Shown piece after piece: positions 8,740 to 16,955 of a DNA stretch of 33,906 nucleotides (its first letter is position 1; every line of letters starts with the position of its first letter). The DNA comes from Actinomycetes bacterium (lineage in GTDB: Bacteria; Actinomycetota; Actinomycetes; Propionibacteriales; Propionibacteriaceae), in NCBI GenBank assembly GCA_030426725.1, contig JAUHXZ010000026.1, forward strand, positions 1 to 33,906, written 5' to 3'. The notes under the pieces were generated by a model, which did not search any database, had not been told where the DNA came from, and saw only the letters and a program-made list of their open reading frames with translations. The translations under genes and the position numbers were made by a program.

Positions 8740-9783
8740 TCAGATGAGCATCGCGTCGCCGGGGCCCTCGGAGGCCTCGATCCGGCCGAGCGTCCAGGAC
8801 GTGACGCCCTTGGCCGCGAGTGCGGCGTGCGCGGCGTCGACCTGGCTCTCCGGGAGGATCGCCACCATGCCGACCCCCATGTTGAGCGTGGCGTCGATGT
8901 CGGCCTGGGAGATGCCCCCGACGCGCTGCACGAGCTGGAAGATCGCCGGCGGCGTCCAGCTGTCGCGGCGCAGCACCGCGACCATGTCACCGGGGATGAC
9001 GCGGGCCAGGTTGTTGACCAGACCGCCCCCGGTGATGTGGCTCATGGCGTGGACCTCGACCTTGGAGATGAGGTCGAGCACCTCGAGGGCGTAGATGTGG
9101 GTGGGCTCGAGCAGTTCCTCGCCGAGGGTGCGGCCGAGGTCGTCGACGTGCCGATCGAGGGACCAGCCGGCCTCGTTGAGCAGGACGTGGCGCACGAGCG
9201 AGTACCCGTTCGAGTGCAGGCCGGACGATGCCATGGCGATGACCGCGTCACCCTTGCGGACGCGCTCGGGGCCGAGGATCTTCGACCGCTCGACGACGCC
9301 CGTCGTCGCGCCGGCGATGTCGTACTCGTTGGGTGCCAGCAGGCCGGGGTGCTCGGCGGTCTCGCCGCCGATGAGCGAGGCGCCCGCCGCGACACAGGCG
9401 TCGGCGATGCCCTGGACGATCGCGGCGATCCGTTCCGGCACCACCTTGCCGGTGGCGATGTAGTCGGTGACGAACAGCGGCTCGGCGCCGCACACCACGA
9501 GGTCGTCGACGAGCATGCCGAGCAGGTCGAAACCGATGGTGTCGTGCTTGTCCATGGCCTGCGCGATGGCCACCTTGGTGCCCACCCCGTCGGTCGACGT
9601 GGCGAGCACGGGGTGCTGGTAGCCCTTCAGCGCGGAGGCGTCGAAGAAGCCGGCGAACCCGCCGAGACCGCCGAGGACCTCGGGGCGTCGGGTGCGGGCC
9701 ACGTGGGCCTTCATGAGGTCGACGGCGCGGTCGCCCGCCTCGATGTCCACGCCGGCCGCGGCGTAGGCGCTCTTGTCGATCAT
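8740..9783 (-). CDS. purM: phosphoribosylformylglycinamidine cyclo-ligase (AIR synthetase)
   Basis: PurM closes the imidazole ring of FGAM to form AIR with ATP, the fifth step of purine synthesis in the cytosol. The 347-residue length is normal. Family marks are the N-terminal SAYAAAGVDIEAGDRAV, the ATP-site HPVLATSTDGVGTKVAIA, and the later ASLIGGETAEHPG and SHITGGGLVNNLAR. The ATG at 9783 follows the purF TAG with no gap, so the two are coupled. Confidence 0.97.
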   Translation of the reverse strand: MIDKSAYAAAGVDIEAGDRAVDLMKAHVARTRRPEVLGGLGGFAGFFDASALKGYQHPVLATSTDGVGTKVAIAQAMDKHDTIGFDLLGMLVDDLVVCGAEPLFVTDYIATGKVVPERIAAIVQGIADACVAAGASLIGGETAEHPGLLAPNEYDIAGATTGVVERSKILGPERVRKGDAVIAMASSGLHSNGYSLVRHVLLNEAGWSLDRHVDDLGRTLGEELLEPTHIYALEVLDLISKVEVHAMSHITGGGLVNNLARVIPGDMVAVLRRDSWTPPAIFQLVQRVGGISQADIDATLNMGVGMVAILPESQVDAAHAALAAKGVTSWTLGRIEASEGPGDAMLI

Positions 9784-11229
9784 CTAGCTCTCCTCCAGAT
9801 TCAGCAGCTCTGCCTGGGCGGGCGGAATGGCCACGGGATAGTTGCCGTCGAAGCAGGCGCGGCACAGCTGGTCCGCGGGTACCTGCGTGGCCTCGGTGAG
9901 GCCGTCGATGGAGATGTAGCCGAGGGAGTCCGCGCTCAGCGACGTGCGGATCTGCTCGACGGTGAGGCCCGGCGCGATGAGCTCGGCGCGTGTGGCGAAG
10001 TCGATGCCGTAGAAGCAGGGCCACTGGACGGGCGGCGACGAGATGCGCACGTGCACCTCCCTGGCGCCGGCCTCGCGAAGCATCCGTACGAGCGCGCGCT
10101 GCGTGTTGCCGCGCACGATGGAGTCGTCGACCACCACGAGCCGCTTGCCCTCGATGATCTCCCGTAGCGGGTTGAGCTTGAGCCGGATACCGAGCTGGCG
10201 AATGGTCTGGCTGGGCTGGATGAACGTCCGGCCGACGTAGGCGTTCTTGACGAGCCCCTGCCCGTAGGGGATCCCGGAGGCTTGGGCATAGCCGATGGCC
10301 GACGGGGTTCCCGATTCGGGCACCGGGATGACGAGGTCGGCGTCGACGGGGTGCTCCTCGGCCAGCTTCTGGCCGATGCGCACACGCGTGGTGTGGACGC
10401 CGTGACCGGCGATCGTGGTGTCGGGCCGCGCGAGGTACACGTACTCGAAGATGCAGCCCTTGGGCCGGGCCTCGGCGAACCGCACGGACCTGAGGCCCGC
10501 CTCGTCGATGGCGATGAACTCACCGGGCTCGACCTCGCGGACGAAGCTGGCGCCGACGATGTCCAGGGCGGCGGTCTCGGAGGCGACAACCCACCCGTTG
10601 GCGAGCCGGCCGACGACCAGCGGGCGGATGCCCTGCGGGTCGCGGGCCGCGAAGAGCGTCTGCTCGGTCATGAATGTGAGGCAGAACGCGCCCTGGAGGC
10701 GGGGCAGCACCTTGAGGGCCACCGACTCGATGGGCTCCTCCCCGAACGCCGACATCAGCGCCGTGACCAACGACGTGTCGTTGGTCGAGTCCATGGTCTT
10801 CTTCTCCGGGACGCGCTCCATCGGCGCGATCTCGGCGAGCCACTCCTCGAGTTCGTGGGTGTTGGTGAGGTTGCCGTTGTGCGCCAGCGCGAGGCCACCG
10901 TTGCGGGTGGCGCGGAACGTCGGCTGCGCGTTGTGCCAGATGCTGGCGCCCGTGGTCGAGTAGCGCGTGTGACCGATGGCGAGGGTGCCGGGCAGCGACT
11001 TGAGCGTCGCCTCGTTGAACACCTGGCTGACCAGCCCCATGTCCTTGTAGACCATGATGCGCTGATGGTTGCTGACCGCGATGCCAGCGGACTCCTGGCC
11101 GCGGTGCTGCAGCGCGAAAAGCCCGAAGAACGTCAACTGCGCGACGTCCTCCTCGGGCGCCCACACGCCGAAGACACCACACTCTTCCTTGGGGCCTTCG
11201 AAGGCTTTGGGATCGTCATTGCCGAGCAC
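9784..11229 (-). CDS. purF: amidophosphoribosyltransferase, Fe-S type
   Basis: PurF transfers the amide nitrogen of glutamine to PRPP, the first committed step of purine synthesis. Its 481 residues begin with a 16-residue leader before Cys17 in EECGVFG. In this family the leader is cut off to expose the catalytic N-terminal Cys. The PRPP loop reads RLVVVDDSIVRG. Cysteines in GCIFEYVYLARPDT, WPCFYGIDF and LCRACFDG match the four 4Fe-4S ligands of the Bacillus-type enzyme, an inference from family knowledge. The start is GTG at 11229 with only a weak ribosome site. The gene lies 39 bases after modC on the same strand, so readthrough from modABC is possible. It abuts purM. Confidence 0.96.
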   Translation of the reverse strand: MLGNDDPKAFEGPKEECGVFGVWAPEEDVAQLTFFGLFALQHRGQESAGIAVSNHQRIMVYKDMGLVSQVFNEATLKSLPGTLAIGHTRYSTTGASIWHNAQPTFRATRNGGLALAHNGNLTNTHELEEWLAEIAPMERVPEKKTMDSTNDTSLVTALMSAFGEEPIESVALKVLPRLQGAFCLTFMTEQTLFAARDPQGIRPLVVGRLANGWVVASETAALDIVGASFVREVEPGEFIAIDEAGLRSVRFAEARPKGCIFEYVYLARPDTTIAGHGVHTTRVRIGQKLAEEHPVDADLVIPVPESGTPSAIGYAQASGIPYGQGLVKNAYVGRTFIQPSQTIRQLGIRLKLNPLREIIEGKRLVVVDDSIVRGNTQRALVRMLREAGAREVHVRISSPPVQWPCFYGIDFATRAELIAPGLTVEQIRTSLSADSLGYISIDGLTEATQVPADQLCRACFDGNYPVAIPPAQAELLNLEES

Positions 11230-11268
11230 GCGGCAGACTCTACCCGTTCCGGACCGCCCGGGTCTGCG

Positions 11269-12363
11269 TCAGCCTCGGGGGCGGGCGCCGTCGCCGGCCT
11301 GCGGGTGCGCTCCCGGGTGCAGGGTCACCTGCGTCGCCTTGAGCACGGCGGTGACCGGGACGCCCGCCCCAAGGCCCAGTTCGGCCACTGACTGGGGCGT
11401 GAGGTCGGCGGCGATGCGCTGGCCCACGACATCGAGCACCACGCGCTGCGCCGGCCAGCGGTCCTCGACGTGCACGACGACGGCGGGCATTTCGTTGCGC
11501 GGACTCCCATGGGGGGCCTGGGCGAACACGCTGACCGCAGCCGGGGAGAACACGGCGCGTGCAGGGCCGGGCGGGAGGGGCTGCGCCGCCGAGCCTGCGA
11601 CCGCCAGGTCGTCGCCGATCCACACCTCGGACCCGCCGCGCGACGTGCCGTGCAGGAGGTTGACGCCGACGAAGCCGGCGAGGAAGGGCGTCGAAGGCCG
11701 CTGGCACAGGTCGTCGACGGGGCCCCGGGCCAGGACCCGTCCGCCGCCCAACTCAATCATGTCGTCGGCCAGGGCGACGACGTCGAGGAGGTCGTGGGTG
11801 GCCAGCACGGTGGTGACGCCGGCGAGCCGGTCCCGCAGCAGCCGTCGTAGCTCCGGCGCGACGGTAGCGTCGAGGGCGGCGAGCGGTTCGTCGAGGAGCA
11901 TCACCTCGGGGTCGACGGCGAGTGCCCGGGCCAGCGACACCCGTTGAGCCTGACCGCCGGACAATGCGGCGGGGCGGCGGGCGGCGAGATCCTCGCAGCC
12001 GACGGCGTCGAGTTCGGCAAGCGCCCTGGCCGTCGCCTCGGCCTGCCCGGTTCCGCGGGCGCGCAGCCCGAACGCCACGTTGTCGGCGACGGTGAGGTGC
12101 GGGAACAGCAGTGGCCGCTGCTCGAGGTGGCCGAAGCGGCGCCGGTGCGGTGGCACGTGGCGGACCGGTCCGGAGAACGGGACGCCGTGGACGGTGACGA
12201 GACCAGGATCGGGGCGCAGTTCGCCGGAGATGAGCTGCAGGAGGCTGGACTTGCCGGCTCCGTTGGGTCCGACGACGGCCAGGGTCGAACCGTCGGGAAC
12301 GCGGACGTCGAGGTCCAGCGCCCGCTCCGGGACGACGGCGTGGACATGGATTGCGTCAGGCAC
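11269..12363 (-). CDS. modC: molybdate ABC transporter ATP-binding protein
   Basis: This 364-residue ATPase drives molybdate import. Seen: Walker A GPNGAGKS (residues 32-39), the signature ALSGGQAQRVSLARAL, Walker B VMLLDEPLAALD, and a switch His in LATHDLLD. The region after about residue 230 fits the TOBE/Mop-type domain that binds oxyanion in ModC proteins. GTG at 12363 overlaps the end of modB by 8 bases, with GGGAGG just upstream. The gene order modA-modB-modC and the surrounding cofactor genes make molybdate (or tungstate) the likely substrate. Confidence 0.92.
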   Translation of the reverse strand: MPDAIHVHAVVPERALDLDVRVPDGSTLAVVGPNGAGKSSLLQLISGELRPDPGLVTVHGVPFSGPVRHVPPHRRRFGHLEQRPLLFPHLTVADNVAFGLRARGTGQAEATARALAELDAVGCEDLAARRPAALSGGQAQRVSLARALAVDPEVMLLDEPLAALDATVAPELRRLLRDRLAGVTTVLATHDLLDVVALADDMIELGGGRVLARGPVDDLCQRPSTPFLAGFVGVNLLHGTSRGGSEVWIGDDLAVAGSAAQPLPPGPARAVFSPAAVSVFAQAPHGSPRNEMPAVVVHVEDRWPAQRVVLDVVGQRIAADLTPQSVAELGLGAGVPVTAVLKATQVTLHPGAHPQAGDGARPRG

Positions 12364-13141
12364 GTCGCCTCCCGACCCGAACGGCCAGGAACACGATCCC
12401 GGCGGCGACGCCGAGAAGGACGACCGCGAGCGCCAGGGCGAGCTCGGTGTCCGACTCGCGCAACAGGTAGATCTCGAGCGGCACGGTGCGGGTGACGCCC
12501 TGCAGCGAGCCGGCGAACGTGAGAGTGGCGCCGAACTCCCCGAGGGCTCTGGCGAAGGCGAGCGCCGTTCCGGAGGCGACGGCGGGCAGGGCCAACGGGA
12601 CGGTGACCCGCCGAAACACGTGGCTGGGGGACGCGCCGAGCCGGGCGGCGGCGCGTTCGTAGCTGGTTCCGGCGGATCTGAGCGCCCCCTCGAGGGAGAC
12701 GACGAGGAAAGGCAGGGCGACGAAGGTCTGCGCCACCACCACCGCGGCCGTGGTGAAGCCGATCTCGATCCCGAGCGCGGACAGCGTGGACCCGACGAGG
12801 CCGCGGCGGCCGAGCGCGGTGAGCAGCGCGAGGCCGGCCACCACCGGGGGCAGGACCATGGGGACGGTGACGAGGGTCCGGGCGACGGCGGCCCATCGGC
12901 CGGAGGACCGGGCCAGGACCAGCGCCGTCGGCACGCCGAGGACCAGGACGATCACGGTGGTCGCGGCGCAGGTGCCGAGGCTGAGGGCCAGCGCGTCCCG
13001 GGCCCGGTCGGACAGCAGCAACTCCCCCATCCGCCCCCACGGCGCCCGCACGACCAGGGCCGTGAGCGGAACGGCCAGCAGCACGAGCGTGAGCCCGAAC
13101 GGCACCCACGCCCAGCGGGGGAACGTCGCGGCGCCGGTCAC
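12356..13141 (-). CDS. modB: molybdate ABC transporter permease
   Basis: A 261-residue inner-membrane permease with about six hydrophobic segments. It carries the ABC-permease EAA-type loop, here YERAAARLGASPSHVFRRV, followed by TVPLALPAVASGTALAFARA, and a FGATLTFAGSLQGVTRT region typical of ModB/CysT-type permeases. GTG at 13141 overlaps the modA TGA in a GTGA junction, so the pair is coupled. The longer open frame up to 13924 is an artefact in the modA region. Confidence 0.92.
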   Translation of the reverse strand: MTGAATFPRWAWVPFGLTLVLLAVPLTALVVRAPWGRMGELLLSDRARDALALSLGTCAATTVIVLVLGVPTALVLARSSGRWAAVARTLVTVPMVLPPVVAGLALLTALGRRGLVGSTLSALGIEIGFTTAAVVVAQTFVALPFLVVSLEGALRSAGTSYERAAARLGASPSHVFRRVTVPLALPAVASGTALAFARALGEFGATLTFAGSLQGVTRTVPLEIYLLRESDTELALALAVVLLGVAAGIVFLAVRVGRRRA

Positions 13142-13863
13142 GGCGGCCCGAATCCCGCGGCGGCGAGGTCGTCCTGCCACTGCCCGGTGAGGCTGTCGAC
13201 GTAGACCCGGGCCGCGTCGGGCTGCCCGGCCCCACGCACGACGGCGACCCAGTAGGTGTTCGGGGCGTCGGCCGCCCCGGGGATCTCCAGCGTGTCGACC
13301 GCGACCGATCCGGCGGCGTCGGTGGCGTAGACGAGGCCGGCGTCGGCCTCCCCGGACTCGACCTTGCCGAGCACGTCGGTGACCTTCGTCTCCTCGGAGA
13401 CGGGGCTGAGGGTGAGGCCGGCGTCGGTGGCCAGCTCGTCGGCGAGGGCGCCGCACGGCACCTCTGGGGCGCACATGACGAGGCGACCCGAGTTCAGCGA
13501 TTCGTCGAAGCCGGTGATGCCCGCGGGGTTGCCGTCGGCCACGGCGATGACGAGGCGGTTCGACGCGAAGCCGACGGGATCGCCGTCGATGAGGCCGAGG
13601 GCGACGGCGCGGTCCATCGTGCGGCGGTCGGCGGAGGCGAAGACGTCGGCGGGGGCGCCGGAGTTGAGCTGATCGACCAGGCCGGCCGAGCCGTCGAAGC
13701 TGTAGCGCGCACCGGGCGCGAACGCGGGGAGGACGTCGGCCAGCGACGAGGCCGCGAACACCAGGGGGCCGTCGTCGGCGGGGGCGCAGCCGGCGAGCAC
13801 GATGGAGGCGGTCAGGGCAGCGAGCACCGGCATGGTCACGCCCCGGGGGACGCGCGGCCTCAC
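13138..13863 (-). CDS. modA: molybdate-binding lipoprotein
   Basis: This is the extracytoplasmic binding protein of the ModABC importer. Starting at GTG 13863 the protein has 241 residues: a basic n-region (RPRVPRG), a hydrophobic stretch and a lipobox LAGC with the lipidated Cys26. The mature part opens with VFAASSLADVLPAF and DGSAGLVDQL, the Ser-bearing oxyanion pocket region of ModA. A shorter start at ATG 13833 would leave almost no n-region, so the GTG is preferred although its ribosome site is weak. The gene is first in modABC and divergent from mog. Confidence 0.88.
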   Translation of the reverse strand: MRPRVPRGVTMPVLAALTASIVLAGCAPADDGPLVFAASSLADVLPAFAPGARYSFDGSAGLVDQLNSGAPADVFASADRRTMDRAVALGLIDGDPVGFASNRLVIAVADGNPAGITGFDESLNSGRLVMCAPEVPCGALADELATDAGLTLSPVSEETKVTDVLGKVESGEADAGLVYATDAAGSVAVDTLEIPGAADAPNTYWVAVVRGAGQPDAARVYVDSLTGQWQDDLAAAGFGPP

Positions 13864-13978
13864 GTCGCTGCCGACGGGAGGTCCGCCGCGGTCCGCGAGT
13901 GCGCCATGCGGCCACACTATCCACTTCGCCCAGTATGCGGAGTCAGACGCGACTCTCCCGCGCGCGGCCGCCACGGCC

Positions 13979-13984
13979 TAGGCT
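13979..13984 (+). promoter_or_regulatory. leaderless promoter -10 of mog
   Basis: TAGGCT stands exactly six bases before the ATG, so transcription would begin at or next to the start codon. No ribosome site is visible, which fits a leaderless mRNA. Confidence 0.6.
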
Positions 13985-13990
13985 GACGGC

Positions 13991-14503
13991 ATGTCGTACC
14001 GCGCCGCCGTCATCACGTGCTCCGACCGCGCCAACGCCGACGTCTACGAAGACCGCTCCGGCCCGATCATCCGCGAGGCTTTCGAGGCGCTCGGGTTCGA
14101 CGTCGCGGGACCGGTGATCGTGCCCGACGAGGCCGAGGTCATTGCCACGGAGATCCGGTTGGCCGTCGCGGATGGTGCGCGCATCGTCATCACCACCGGC
14201 GGCACCGGGGTGGGTCCGCGCGACGTGACCGTCGAGGCGACGGGGCCGCTGCTGGCCTACGAGGTGCCGGGGATCTCGGAGGCGGTCCGGTCGATCGGGG
14301 CGGGGAACACCCCGCTGGCGTGGCTGTCGCGGGGGCTGGCGGGCGTCATCGACCATGGTGACAGCCGCGCGTTCGTGTTCAACGCGCCCGGATCCAGGGG
14401 CGGTGCCCGCGACGCGATGCGGGTGCTCGGACCGCTGCTCAAGCACATCGTCGAGCAGCTCGACGGCGCCGACCACAACATCCGTCCCGACACCGGCCGC
14501 TGA
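13991..14503 (+). CDS. mog: molybdopterin adenylyltransferase (MogA/MoaB family)
   Basis: The protein activates molybdopterin by adenylating it before metal insertion by MoeA. It has 170 residues, with an opening AAVITCSDR and the family motif TTGGTGVGPRDVT, and a later FNAPGSRGGARDAM. MogA and MoaB are close relatives; adenylyltransferase activity is the usual role in a genome with MoeA. The start at ATG 13991 is set by the leaderless promoter. The gene is divergent from modA and convergent with moaC. Confidence 0.93.
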   Translation: MSYRAAVITCSDRANADVYEDRSGPIIREAFEALGFDVAGPVIVPDEAEVIATEIRLAVADGARIVITTGGTGVGPRDVTVEATGPLLAYEVPGISEAVRSIGAGNTPLAWLSRGLAGVIDHGDSRAFVFNAPGSRGGARDAMRVLGPLLKHIVEQLDGADHNIRPDTGR

Positions 14504-14522
14504 CCTCCCCGCCCCGCCGTCG

Positions 14523-14544
14523 CCCCGGCCCGGCTCCGCCGGGG
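14523..14544 (+). terminator. hairpin after mog
   Basis: A 7-bp all-G/C stem (14523-14529 with 14538-14544) with an 8-nt loop lies 19 bases beyond the mog stop. It has no U-tract. Confidence 0.45.
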
Positions 14545-14547
14545 GGG

Positions 14548-14740
14548 CGATGAGCCTGACGCGCGGTTCGACGGGGGGCGACGAGCCTGACACGCGGTTC
14601 GACGGGCCGTGTTGAGCCTGAGCCGGGTCTCGACGGGCGAAAACGCTCGATTCGGGCCGAAATGCCGATCGACACGCGAGTCTGGCTCATCGCGGATCCC
14701 GAGGGCGGATTCCCGAACGACACGCGAGTCTGGCTCAACG
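14548..14740. repeat. five-copy short repeat array, three direct then two inverted
   Basis: Copies of a unit of about 26 bases with core TGAGCCwGACnCGCGkkTCG lie at 14548-14574, 14579-14605 and 14610-14636 on the plus strand, then at 14667-14692 and 14715-14740 on the minus strand. The third copy is the most diverged. The two inverted copies carry A and T where the first two carry T and A or G (GAGCCTGAC versus GAGCCAGAC). The array fills most of the gap between convergent mog and moaC. It has no open frame that looks like a gene. Confidence 0.8.
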
Positions 14741-14747
14741 CGCATCC

Positions 14748-14794
14748 GACGGGTGGGGTCCGCCGGGTGGGGTTGCGACGGGTGGGTCCGGCGG
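14748..14794 (+). other. G-rich tract, possible G-quadruplex
   Basis: Three near-copies of a CGGGTGGG-type unit put seven runs of three or four G close together on the plus strand, with the first loops 1, 6 and 1 base long. The tract sits at the 3' end of moaC, just beyond the repeat array. Confidence 0.5.
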
Positions 14795-14802
14795 GCGCCT
14801 GC

Positions 14803-15279
14803 CTACTCCGGGGCCGGACGCGTCCAGTCGCCGGAGCGGCCGCCGCTCTTCGCGATGATCCGCGCCGACACGATCTCGGCGGATCGGTCGACGCCCTTGA
14901 CCATGTCCACGACGGCGAGTGCGGCGACGGTCACCGACGTGAGCGCCTCCATCTCGACGCCGGTGCGGTCGGCCGTGCGCACCGTCGCGGTGATGGCCAC
15001 CCCCGCGTCGACGATCTCCAGGTCCACGACGACGCCGTGCACCCCGATGACGTGCGCCAACGGCAGCAGGTCGGGCACCTTCTTCGCCGCCGCGATCCCC
15101 GCGACGCGCGCCACGGCCAGCACGTCGCCCTTGGGGACCGTCCCCCCGCGCAGCGCCGCGACGACGTCGGGGGAACAGCGCACGAGTCCCTCCGCGGTGG
15201 CGGACCGGACGGTGGGCTGCTTGGCGGTGACGTCGACCATGCGGGCCTGCCCGCGGGCGTCGAGGTGGGTGAACTCCAT
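14803..15279 (-). CDS. moaC: cyclic pyranopterin monophosphate synthase
   Basis: MoaC converts 3',8-cyclo-7,8-dihydro-GTP, the MoaA product, into cyclic pyranopterin monophosphate. At 158 residues it is full length. It has the early EFTHLDARGQARMVDVT, then KKVPDLLPLAHVIGVHG, GVEMEALT and MVKGVDRSAEI, which carry the conserved active-site His, Glu, Asp and Lys. The ATG at 15279 lies five bases after the moeA stop; no separate promoter is evident. The open frame upstream to 15567 is a shadow of moeA. Confidence 0.95.
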   Translation of the reverse strand: MEFTHLDARGQARMVDVTAKQPTVRSATAEGLVRCSPDVVAALRGGTVPKGDVLAVARVAGIAAAKKVPDLLPLAHVIGVHGVVVDLEIVDAGVAITATVRTADRTGVEMEALTSVTVAALAVVDMVKGVDRSAEIVSARIIAKSGGRSGDWTRPAPE

Positions 15280-15284
15280 GCGCG

Positions 15285-16502
15285 TCAGGCTAGCGGGCGG
15301 ACGAGGTGCACACGCACCGTCTCCCCCGGTCCGTCGGCGTCCTCCGGAACGACGGCGAGCCCGTCGGCGAGGTGCAGCGACGCGATGAGGTGCGAGCCCG
15401 AGCCCAGCCGGTGGCTCGGCCGCACCGCGCCGTCCACGATCTTCACCGGTGTGAACTGGCGACGTCCCGCCGGGCTCCGCCAGCCCTCCGCCACCGGCAA
15501 CTCCAACGAGACCCACTCGACGTCCCGCCCCTGGCACGCGGCCAGCAGGGGACGCAGGAACACCCACGCCGACACGAACACGCTCACCGGGTTCCCCGGT
15601 AGCCCGAGGAACGCCACCGCGCGCCCGTCGTCGGCGACCAGCCGCCCCGCCGCCTGCGGCTTCCCCGGCTGCATCGCCACCTTGACGAAGTCGATCCGCC
15701 CCTCGACGACCTGCCGCACGACCTCGAAGGCCCCCACGGACACGCCGCCGGTGGTGACGACGACGTCGGCCGCCGCAACCGCCTCCGCCAGGACCGCGGA
15801 GAACCGGGCGCCGTCGTCAGGCACCGCGCCGCGCAGGACCACGTCGCCGCCGAACCGGCGCACCAGCCCCGCCAGCAGCAGCGAGTTCGAGTCGGGGATC
15901 TGCCCGAAGCCGAGCGGTTCCCCGGGGTCGACCAGCTCGGAGCCCGTCGACAGCACCGCCACCCTGGGCCTGCGCCGCAGCGGCACCTCCGAGTAGCCGA
16001 TCGACGCCGCCGCTGCGGCCGCCTCGGGCCCCCAGGCCGCGCCCGCGCGGAGCACGACATCGCCGGCGGCCACGTCGTCGCCCGCCGAGCGCAGATGCCT
16101 ACCGGGCGCGACCGCCTCGGCGACGACAACCCTCACCGGGAGGGGTGCCGCCCCGGCGGGCTGATCGGTGAGCTCCACCGGCACAACGGCGTCGGCCCCG
16201 TCGGGCATCGGCGCCCCGGTCATGATCCGGGCCGCCTGCCCCGGGCCCACGACCGGGGTGGAGGTGGCCCCGGCCGGGATGTCCCCGACGACGTCGAGCA
16301 CCGCCCCGGCGCCCGTGTCGGCGGCCCGCACCGCGAAACCGTCCATCGCCGAGTTGTCGAACGGGGGCACGGCCACCCGGGCGACGAGATCGTCGGCGAG
16401 CACACCCTGATCGGCGTCGATACCCACCACGTCGACGGGCATCGCGACGGCCAGCGCCAGCACGGATGCGAGGTGCTCCTCGACGCTGAGCACGCCGCTC
16501 AC
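15285..16502 (-). CDS. moeA: molybdopterin molybdotransferase
   Basis: MoeA inserts molybdate into adenylated molybdopterin. The 405 residues show the family order: an N-terminal LSVEEHLASVL, PPFDNSAMDGFAVRA, ARIMTGAPMPDGADAVVPVE, then the MoCF-like core VAVLSTGSEL...DSNSLLLAGL and TTGGVSVGAFEVV, and a C-terminal barrel after FLGLPGNPVSVFVS. GTG at 16502 overlaps the moaE TGA as GTGA and is preferred to the GTG at 16517, which would overlap moaE more deeply. Confidence 0.95.
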   Translation of the reverse strand: MSGVLSVEEHLASVLALAVAMPVDVVGIDADQGVLADDLVARVAVPPFDNSAMDGFAVRAADTGAGAVLDVVGDIPAGATSTPVVGPGQAARIMTGAPMPDGADAVVPVELTDQPAGAAPLPVRVVVAEAVAPGRHLRSAGDDVAAGDVVLRAGAAWGPEAAAAAASIGYSEVPLRRRPRVAVLSTGSELVDPGEPLGFGQIPDSNSLLLAGLVRRFGGDVVLRGAVPDDGARFSAVLAEAVAAADVVVTTGGVSVGAFEVVRQVVEGRIDFVKVAMQPGKPQAAGRLVADDGRAVAFLGLPGNPVSVFVSAWVFLRPLLAACQGRDVEWVSLELPVAEGWRSPAGRRQFTPVKIVDGAVRPSHRLGSGSHLIASLHLADGLAVVPEDADGPGETVRVHLVRPLA

Positions 16503-16915
16503 GGGCACTCGGACCACTCGTGCGAGCCGTCCGGCAGGAACTGCTTCTTCCAGATCGGCATCCGTGCCTTGACCGCCTCGACGATCTCGGAGGCGCAGCC
16601 GAACGCCTGGGCCCGGTGCGACGCCGACACCGCGACGTAGAGCGCCACTCCCCCGATCTCCAGAGTCCCGACGCGGTGCTGCGCCGCCACCGCGTGCACG
16701 CCCTCGCGCCCCTCGAACGAGGCGACGATCTCCTTCATCACGGTGTCCGCGGTGGGGTGGCCGAGGTATTCGAGGCGGGTCACCGCCACACCGTGGTCGT
16801 GGTTGCGCACCACGCCGGCGAAGGTGACGACGGCGCCGGCGCGGTCGTCGGAGACGAACGCGTCGAGCGTGTCGACGTCGATGTCCCGGTCCGTCACTCC
16901 GGCGATCTGCTTCAC
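16499..16915 (-). CDS. moaE: molybdopterin synthase catalytic subunit
   Basis: MoaE adds dithiolene sulfur from MoaD thiocarboxylate to the pyranopterin precursor. The 138 residues include the family segments GAVVTFAGVVRNHDHG, RLEYLGHPTAD, and the late EAVKARMPIWKKQFLPDG with the catalytic Lys residues. GTG at 16915 has no ribosome site but follows a TAGGCT element by seven bases, so it is probably leaderless. MoaD is not in the window and must be encoded elsewhere. Confidence 0.94.
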   Translation of the reverse strand: MKQIAGVTDRDIDVDTLDAFVSDDRAGAVVTFAGVVRNHDHGVAVTRLEYLGHPTADTVMKEIVASFEGREGVHAVAAQHRVGTLEIGGVALYVAVSASHRAQAFGCASEIVEAVKARMPIWKKQFLPDGSHEWSECP

Positions 16916-16922
16916 GGGTGCA

Positions 16923-16928
16923 AGCCTA
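16923..16928 (-). promoter_or_regulatory. leaderless promoter -10 of moaE-moeA-moaC
   Basis: TAGGCT on the minus strand precedes the moaE GTG by seven bases, within the 40-base gap after the second narK. It gives the moaE-moeA-moaC genes a promoter apart from nar readthrough. Confidence 0.55.
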
Positions 16929-16955
16929 ACTGGGGGTTCGGAGGGGACCGCGGCC

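Noticed and set aside
14548..14740. CRISPR array reading of the repeats
   Set aside because: The copies are imperfect, change orientation, have very short irregular gaps (4 to 30 bases), and no cas gene is present.
14257..14745. Minus-strand open frame of 162 codons over the repeat array and mog
   Set aside because: Its repeated EPDSRV-like segments come only from the DNA repeats, and the rest is opposite mog. No start signal or family match is visible.
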